Of a DNA stretch of 13,026 nt, positions 8,228-13,026 are shown piece by piece. Source of the stretch: an uncultured Gemmatimonadota bacterium (lineage in GTDB: Bacteria > Gemmatimonadota > Gemmatimonadetes > Gemmatimonadales > Gemmatimonadaceae); the NCBI GenBank assembly GCA_946887155.1, contig CAMPKM010000041.1, positions 1-13,026 of the forward strand. Direction: 5' to 3'. The notes beneath the pieces are model-generated. The model was not told the origin of the DNA. It did no database searches and saw only the letters and a program-made list of their open reading frames with translations. The position numbers and the translations under genes are program-made. The stretch's first letter is position 1. Each line of letters opens with the position of its first letter.

Positions 8228-9256
8228 GTGACGACCTACATCGTCGTCATCGTCGCCGTCGCGTTCATCTTCGATTTCATCAACGGGTTCCACGACTCGG
8301 CGAACTCGATAGCGACCATCGTGGGCACGCGCGTGCTCACCCCGCTGGTGGCTGTGGCGTGGGCGGCCACGTTCAACTTCCTGGCTGCGTTCACCGTCGG
8401 AACCGCTGTCGCACGAACGGTGGGGAAGGGCATGATCGATGTGTCGATCGTGACGCCTAACGTGATCATGGCCGCCCTGCTCGGCGCCATCATCTGGAAC
8501 CTGATCACCTGGTTCTACGGCCTGCCCAGCAGCTCGTCGCACGCCCTGGTCGGCGGATACGCCGGCGCGGCGGTCGCCAAGGCCGGCTGGACAGCGATCA
8601 TTCCCGCGGGCTGGACGAAGACGCTCATCTTCATCGTGGCGTCGCCGCTGATCGGCGCGGCTGCCGGCTACATCCTCATGGTGTCGTTCTACTGGATCTT
8701 TCGCTGGTTCACTCCCGCCAAGGTCGACCGGATATTCCGCCGGATGCAGCTGGTCAGCGCCGCACTGTTCTCACTGTCACACGGTGCCAACGACGCGCAG
8801 AAGACCATGGGTATCATCGTCGGCCTCCTGATCTCGACGCAGGGACTCTTCGCCACCGAAACCGGATTCCTCAGGCACCTTCACCTGAGTGACTCCGACC
8901 ACATTCCCCTGTGGGTGGAGATGGGCGCATACACGGCGATTGCGCTCGGAACGCTTTTCGGCGGATGGCGTATCGTCCACACGATGGGCAGCAGAATCAC
9001 CAAGCTGCGTCCGGTGGGTGGCTGCGCGGCCGAAACGGGCGGAGCCATCGCGATCCTGATCGCGACGCGCTTCGGCATTCCGGTGAGTACGACGCACACC
9101 ATCACCGGCTCGATCGTTGGTGTCGGCGCGACCACCCGATTGTCGGCGGTGCGCTGGGGAATTGCCGGACGCATTGTCTGGGCCTGGATCCTCACGATCC
9201 CTGCCGCCGCCATTACGTCGGCGATTTTGCTGGTCCTTCTGGAACTCGGTAGCTGA
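8228..9256 (+). CDS. pit: Low-affinity inorganic phosphate transporter, PiT family
   Basis: The 342-residue protein is highly hydrophobic, with about ten membrane segments. It holds the two duplicated PiT signatures: GFHDSANSIAT at 20-30 and SHGANDAQKTMG at 184-195. The matching second-half elements are GLPSSSSHALVGG (98-110) and GIPVSTTHTITGS (283-295). PiT proteins carry metal-phosphate or phosphate into the cell with a proton or sodium ion. The GTG start at 8228 gives the usual N-terminus directly before the first signature. No ribosome site is visible and the stop of the DUF47 gene is 4 bases away, so translation is probably coupled. Downstream, after 185 bp, is polyphosphate kinase. At 342 residues it is nearer the short archaeal-type PiT than E. 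coli PitA, lacking a large central loop. Confidence 0.96.
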   Translation: MTTYIVVIVAVAFIFDFINGFHDSANSIATIVGTRVLTPLVAVAWAATFNFLAAFTVGTAVARTVGKGMIDVSIVTPNVIMAALLGAIIWNLITWFYGLPSSSSHALVGGYAGAAVAKAGWTAIIPAGWTKTLIFIVASPLIGAAAGYILMVSFYWIFRWFTPAKVDRIFRRMQLVSAALFSLSHGANDAQKTMGIIVGLLISTQGLFATETGFLRHLHLSDSDHIPLWVEMGAYTAIALGTLFGGWRIVHTMGSRITKLRPVGGCAAETGGAIAILIATRFGIPVSTTHTITGSIVGVGATTRLSAVRWGIAGRIVWAWILTIPAAAITSAILLVLLELGS

Positions 9257-9367
9257 CCTCGAACTACACGGCTGGGTCACGCCAGCGGTAGCCTGTGGCC
9301 AGACTATCAGCAAGGCCGCCAATGACTTAGCGACCTCTTCGGGGCATTGGACCGGTCTGGTTACCCG

Positions 9368-9425
9368 GCCCGCCGGCGGGCGCGATATTTCAACTCAACG
9401 GCATTCGGGCGTCTCCCCGACGCCC
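9368..9425 (+). other. Two hairpins between pit and ppk
   Basis: A perfect 14-base palindrome (GCCCGCCGGCGGGC, 9368-9381) is followed by a second stem-loop of GGGCGTC and GACGCCC (9407-9413 with 9419-9425, loop TCCCC). Neither has a U-rich tail, so neither is a clear terminator. The second ends 16 bases before the ppk ATG, and the bases in between (through AATCACCTC) contain no ribosome site. It may affect ppk translation or only reflect high GC. Confidence 0.35.
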
Positions 9426-9441
9426 ACACCCTAATCACCTC

Positions 9442-11649
9442 ATGGCCGAGACCGCGGTCGCGTCATCGCTGTTCCTGAATCGTGAACTATCCTGGCTGGA
9501 GTTCAACAGCCGCGTCCTTCACGAAGCGGAGGATGACCGTTCGCCGTTGCTGGAGCGTCTGAAGTTCCTGTCGATCTTCAGCACGAACCTGGACGAGTTC
9601 TACATGGTCCGCATTGCCGCGTTGCGGCGGCAGGTCGCGGCTGGAGTCTCAATGCCGACGCCGGACGGGCTCTCTCCGCAAGGAACGCTCGACGCGCTGG
9701 ACGCGCACGTCCGCGCGCTCCTCGAGCGGCGTCGCCGCTGCCTGCACGAGGAGCTCATTCCCAAACTCGATGCGGTCGGCGTCAGGCTCGTCGGCATAGA
9801 AGACGTGACACCGGAAGAGCGAAGCGCGCTCGACCTGTATTTCGAGACCGAGGTGTTCCCGGTGTTGACGCCGCTGGCGGTCGACCCGGGCCATCCATTC
9901 CCGTACATCTCCAACCTGTCGCTGTCACTCGCCGTGCAGGTGCACGACGAAACAAAGGGCGGGGAGCACTTCGCACGCGTGAAGGTGCCGCGAAGCCTCC
10001 CGCGCTGGGTTCCGCTGCAGCGGCCGAACCATTTTGTGGCGCTCGAGGACCTGATCGGCGCACATCTCGCGAAGCTCTTTCCCGGGATGCGCGTGCTGGG
10101 CTGGTACCTGTTCCGCATAACGAGGCATTCGGACCTCGACGTGCCGGCGGCCGACGAGTCGGAAGACCTGCTGGCGACCATCGAGGAGCAGATTTTCCAG
10201 CGGCGATTCGGTGAGGTGGTCCGCCTCGAGGTCGAGACGGGCATGCCCAAGGAGATCCAGGCGCTGCTGCTGGACGAACTTCGCGAAACGTCCGATCCGC
10301 TGGTGCTGCCCTTGACGCCGCGCGACGTGTTCGACGTCGACCCCATGCTCGAGCAGGGCGACCTGATGTCGCTGGCGTCGCTCGAGATTCCCGAGCTGCG
10401 CGACCCGCCGTTCGGTGCGGTGACCCCGCCCGAACTCCGGGACAACGAACGGTCCATCTTCGACATCATCCGCGAACGCGATGTGCTCGTGCACCATCCG
10501 TTCGAGTCGTTCGGCACGACGGTCGAGAAGTTCTTCGACGCGGCGGCCGAGGACCCGAACGTGCTCGCGATCAAGCTCACCCTGTATCGCACCACCGGTG
10601 ACAGTGCCGTGGTCCGCGCCCTGACCGAAGCCGCCCAGAGCGGAAAGCAGGTCGCGGTGCTGGTGGAGCTGCAGGCGCGGTTCGATGAGATCAACAACAT
10701 CAACTGGGCGCGAACGCTGGAGAGTTACGGCGTCCACGTCGCCTACGGACTGCCGGGGCTGAAGACGCACGCCAAGACCGCGCTCGTCGTCAGGCGCGAG
10801 GCCGACGGGATCCGTCGTTATGTGCACATCGGCACGGGCAACTACAATTCCCGGACCGCGAAGCTCTACACGGACTTCGGGATCCTCACCTGTCATCCGG
10901 ATGTCGGCGCGGACGTCAGCGAGGTGTTCAACCTGCTGACCGGCTTCTCGCGGCAGCGCGAGTACCGCCGCCTGTTCGTCGCGCCGGCGGCGCTCAAGGA
11001 CCGCTTCCTGTCGCTCATTCATCGTGAGGCGGAACACGCGCGCGCGGGCCGGCCGGCGCGCATCATGGCGAAGATGAACGCGCTGCAGTCCCCGGAGATC
11101 ATCAGCGCGCTGTACGAGGCGTCGAAGGCGGGCGTCGACATCGACCTGGTGGTGCGCGGGATCTGCTGCCTCAGACCCGGCGTACCGGGGCTCAGTGAGC
11201 GCATTCGCGTCGTCAGCGTGATCGGCCGGTTCCTCGAGCACTCGCGCCTCTACTATTTCCTGAACGGAGGCGAAGAGGAGTACTTCATCGGGTCGGCGGA
11301 CTGGATGCCCCGGAACCTGGAGCGGCGCGTCGAAGTCGTCGTGCCGATCATCGATCGCGCCCTGCATCACCGGTTGTCGTCGCTGATGCAGGTGTACCTG
11401 ACGGACCGGCGGCAAGCCTGGGACCTGCAGCCGGACGGGTCCTACGTGCAGCGGACGCCGATCATGGCTGACGAGCCGGGGTCGCACAGCGTGCTGATGC
11501 GAGATCCGTGGGGACTCGACCGGTCGGAATCGCAGTACGTGACGCAGGAATTCCGCACGGCCGCACTGGCCGCTGCGCCGGAGCCGCACCAGCACGCGAT
11601 CAGCCTGTCCAACGGCCGGCGCCGGAAGACACGGCGGAACGGAGCCTGA
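9442..11649 (+). CDS. ppk1: Polyphosphate kinase 1
   Basis: The 735-residue product matches Ppk1 throughout. The N-terminal domain opens with LFLNRELSWLEFNSRVL (10-26) and continues FLSIFSTNLDEFYMVR (42-57). The catalytic half, built from two phospholipase-D-like domains, has the first HxK motif in LKTHAKTAL with H443 (the expected phospho-histidine, matching H435 of E. coli) and HIGTGNYN at 462-469. The second site is LEHSR (H600, matching H592) with GSADWMPRNLERRVEV at 617-632. It transfers the terminal phosphate of ATP to growing polyphosphate and acts at the membrane or in granules. The ATG gives the normal start, though no ribosome site precedes it. The last 70 residues form a non-conserved tail ending in a basic stretch (GRRRKTRRNGA). 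It lies downstream of pit and is convergent with ppx, 51 bases apart. Confidence 0.97.
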   Translation: MAETAVASSLFLNRELSWLEFNSRVLHEAEDDRSPLLERLKFLSIFSTNLDEFYMVRIAALRRQVAAGVSMPTPDGLSPQGTLDALDAHVRALLERRRRCLHEELIPKLDAVGVRLVGIEDVTPEERSALDLYFETEVFPVLTPLAVDPGHPFPYISNLSLSLAVQVHDETKGGEHFARVKVPRSLPRWVPLQRPNHFVALEDLIGAHLAKLFPGMRVLGWYLFRITRHSDLDVPAADESEDLLATIEEQIFQRRFGEVVRLEVETGMPKEIQALLLDELRETSDPLVLPLTPRDVFDVDPMLEQGDLMSLASLEIPELRDPPFGAVTPPELRDNERSIFDIIRERDVLVHHPFESFGTTVEKFFDAAAEDPNVLAIKLTLYRTTGDSAVVRALTEAAQSGKQVAVLVELQARFDEINNINWARTLESYGVHVAYGLPGLKTHAKTALVVRREADGIRRYVHIGTGNYNSRTAKLYTDFGILTCHPDVGADVSEVFNLLTGFSRQREYRRLFVAPAALKDRFLSLIHREAEHARAGRPARIMAKMNALQSPEIISALYEASKAGVDIDLVVRGICCLRPGVPGLSERIRVVSVIGRFLEHSRLYYFLNGGEEEYFIGSADWMPRNLERRVEVVVPIIDRALHHRLSSLMQVYLTDRRQAWDLQPDGSYVQRTPIMADEPGSHSVLMRDPWGLDRSESQYVTQEFRTAALAAAPEPHQHAISLSNGRRRKTRRNGA

Positions 11650-11652
11650 CCC

Positions 11653-11701
11653 GAAACGGGGTCAGACGCTGTTTTGGAGAAACGGGGTCAGACGCTGTTT
11701 T
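11653..11701. repeat. Two tandem copies of a 23-bp GGGGTCAGAC-core repeat between ppk and ppx
   Basis: Units 11653-11675 and 11679-11701 are identical over 23 bases and separated by GGA. Each is a weak palindrome (AAAC at one side, GTTT at the other, GTC-A-GAC centre) and shares the ten-base core with the repeats at 6454-6537, although the flanks differ. They fill almost the whole 51-bp gap between the convergent ppk and ppx stops; the last base of the second unit is the first base of the ppx stop complement. Their position and T-runs make a role as a two-way transcription stop plausible. Confidence 0.85.
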
Positions 11702-13026
11702 CAGGAATCGCTGCGACCCTCGGGCCCGGGATCGAGGACGGTACCGTCGAGCGATACGAGTTCCACGGCGCGGCCGATGACCTTCTCGAGCAGCCCGGAT
11801 TTCCGGCTGCCGCCCCAGACCTCCAGCCGCACCGATGTCGCGCGCGTGTGAGGCACGAGCGTCACGCGAAGCGCCCGCTCGAGCCAGCGAACCTTCACCT
11901 GTCGGACCGCGCCGGCGTGTCCGCGGTCCAACCCGTCCGCGAGCCTGAGAATGGCCGCCAGCCGGCGGATGCGGCGGCGATTGCCGCGCTCCAGCTGGCC
12001 GAACTCACGGTGCGTTCGCTTCGGTTCCGCCCCGCGATGATACCGGGCGACGTGCGAGATCAGCATCTGCTCTTCCGGCGACACACCCAGCAGCTCGGCG
12101 TGCGAGATGAGGTGGAACGTGTGCTTGTGGTGCCGGGCATGTCCGATGTGATACCCGACATCGTGCAGGAGCGCCGCGTCGGAAAGAATCGCGCGATCCG
12201 ACTGGTCCAGGTCGAGCCGTCGGCCTAACGCGTCGAACAGTTGCAGGGCCAGCCGCTGGACGTGCTCCGCGTGCGGCTGCTCGAAGTGGCACTTGGCGGC
12301 GAACGATCGTACGCTGCGTTCGCGGGCTTCACCGGGATCGGCCGGCGTGGCGGCAACACGGGCGCTTTCGAGCAGCAGTCCTTCGCGAATGCCGTAGCCG
12401 GACACCGTCATTTCCCGCACCTCGATCCGCGCCATGACTTCGGCCGCGACCGCGAGTCCCGCGAGAATGATGTCCCCCCGATCCGGGTTGAGCCCGGGAA
12501 TGGCCGCCCGCTCCTGCCGCGACGACGCAAGCAACGTGTCGAGCAGGTGTTCGATTTCCTCGCGTTGGACGAGGGTGCCATGCACGCGCCCATCGTACGG
12601 CAGGCCGCGCGCGGCGAGGTGCATCGCGCCGAGGTTGGTGAAGGTGCCGCCCGATCCGATCAGCAGCGCTCCTCGCCAGTCACGCACCGGCAGAGCGCGG
12701 CGGATGCCTTCGCGCACGCGCGAGCGAAGCTTCTTGAGGTGTTTCGCCTTTGGCCGCTCACCCAGAAACTCTTCGGTCAACCGGATCACGCCGAAGGGGA
12801 ACGATTCCAGCCGCTCCACGACACCGTCAGCGCTCATCGCCAGTTCCAGCGACCCACCACCGATGTCCATGACGACGGCGCGCCGGACCGCGAGGTCGAA
12901 GTGCGCCAGCGCGGAGCGGAACGACAGCCGGGCCTCGTCTTCGCCGGTGAGCAAGCGGACCTTGAGTCCGGTTTCCTCGCGAACGAGGTCGAGAAAGTCG
13001 CGGCGGTTTTCGGCTTCCCGTACTTC
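11701..13026 (-). CDS. ppx: Exopolyphosphatase, Ppx/GppA family (5' end beyond the window)
   Basis: The gene is cut by the right edge: the frame stays open to base 13026 and the visible 441 residues begin EVREAENRRDF, the family block that lies about 100 residues from the usual N-terminus. The TTG at 12954 is inside this conserved block and is not a start. Seen in order are TGEDEARLSF (about 27-36), the phosphate-binding loop VVMDIGGGSLEL (about 51-62), IGSGGTFTNLG (about 123-133), SGYGIREGLLLE (about 209-220), and an HD-type helical domain (about 250-370) with HDVGYHIG (H288, D289). The family cuts terminal phosphate from polyphosphate and may hydrolyse pppGpp, so it opposes the neighbouring Ppk1; the HD domain is the extended form as in E. 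coli Ppx. It is convergent with ppk, so the two are not co-transcribed. Ppx versus GppA cannot be decided from the visible part. Confidence 0.93.
   Translation of the reverse strand, partial: EVREAENRRDFLDLVREETGLKVRLLTGEDEARLSFRSALAHFDLAVRRAVVMDIGGGSLELAMSADGVVERLESFPFGVIRLTEEFLGERPKAKHLKKLRSRVREGIRRALPVRDWRGALLIGSGGTFTNLGAMHLAARGLPYDGRVHGTLVQREEIEHLLDTLLASSRQERAAIPGLNPDRGDIILAGLAVAAEVMARIEVREMTVSGYGIREGLLLESARVAATPADPGEARERSVRSFAAKCHFEQPHAEHVQRLALQLFDALGRRLDLDQSDRAILSDAALLHDVGYHIGHARHHKHTFHLISHAELLGVSPEEQMLISHVARYHRGAEPKRTHREFGQLERGNRRRIRRLAAILRLADGLDRGHAGAVRQVKVRWLERALRVTLVPHTRATSVRLEVWGGSRKSGLLEKVIGRAVELVSLDGTVLDPGPEGRSDS

Noticed and set aside
9925..11595. A 556-codon open frame on the minus strand inside ppk
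   Set aside because: It is a mirror of the strongly GC3-biased ppk reading frame, has no recognisable motif, and ppk is unambiguous on the other strand.
12952..12954. TTG at 12954 as the ppx start codon
   Set aside because: The frame continues upstream with the conserved VREAENRRDF block, so the true start is outside the window.

Overview
The window is GC-rich and gene-dense, with strong C/G preference at third codon positions. It has no transposase, integrase, phage gene, CRISPR array or RNA gene that I can recognise. It looks like a chromosomal core region of a free-living, diderm-type bacterium: a lipoprotein with a clear lipobox, a periplasmic HtrA-type protease and a standard DnaK. The high GC, the gene styles and a polyphosphate cluster would fit Gemmatimonadota or a similar soil or sludge phylum. 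That placement is inference only, because no rRNA or other marker gene is present.

Layout, left to right. Positions 1-137 hold no confident gene, perhaps the tail of a plus-strand gene ending at 71. A minus-strand lipoprotein of unknown function (138-626) is preceded by a 19-codon open frame that carries the better ribosome site. Divergent from it is a class III PLP aminotransferase (813-2177, +). Next comes a minus-strand protein-quality block: HtrA/Do-type serine protease (2475-4046) with a clear intrinsic terminator, then DnaK (4365-6311). Divergent from dnaK is a rhomboid intramembrane protease (6548-7318, +). From 7612 to 13026 lies a phosphate and polyphosphate block: a DUF47/PhoU-like protein and a Pit phosphate transporter separated by 4 nt, polyphosphate kinase 1, and convergent to it a Ppx/GppA exopolyphosphatase running off the right edge.

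How the genes fit together. Pit imports orthophosphate, and DUF47 proteins of this type commonly accompany Pit and are thought to modulate it. Ppk1 stores phosphate as polyphosphate from ATP, and Ppx degrades polyphosphate or acts on (p)ppGpp. DnaK, HtrA and the rhomboid protease deal with protein folding and membrane or envelope proteolysis. The two blocks are adjacent but nothing in the sequence shows co-regulation.

The least ordinary content is between genes: a family of short palindromic repeats with the core GGGGTCAGAC (two near-perfect copies plus a degraded one between dnaK and the rhomboid gene, and two tandem copies between ppk and ppx), a 147-nt imperfect inverted repeat plus a 16-bp direct repeat between the rhomboid gene and the DUF47 gene, and CTGG-rich low-complexity tracts on both sides of dnaK. 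Several of these abut a stop or start codon. I see no convincing new multi-gene system; the repeats and the small ORF before the lipoprotein are the items worth a second look.
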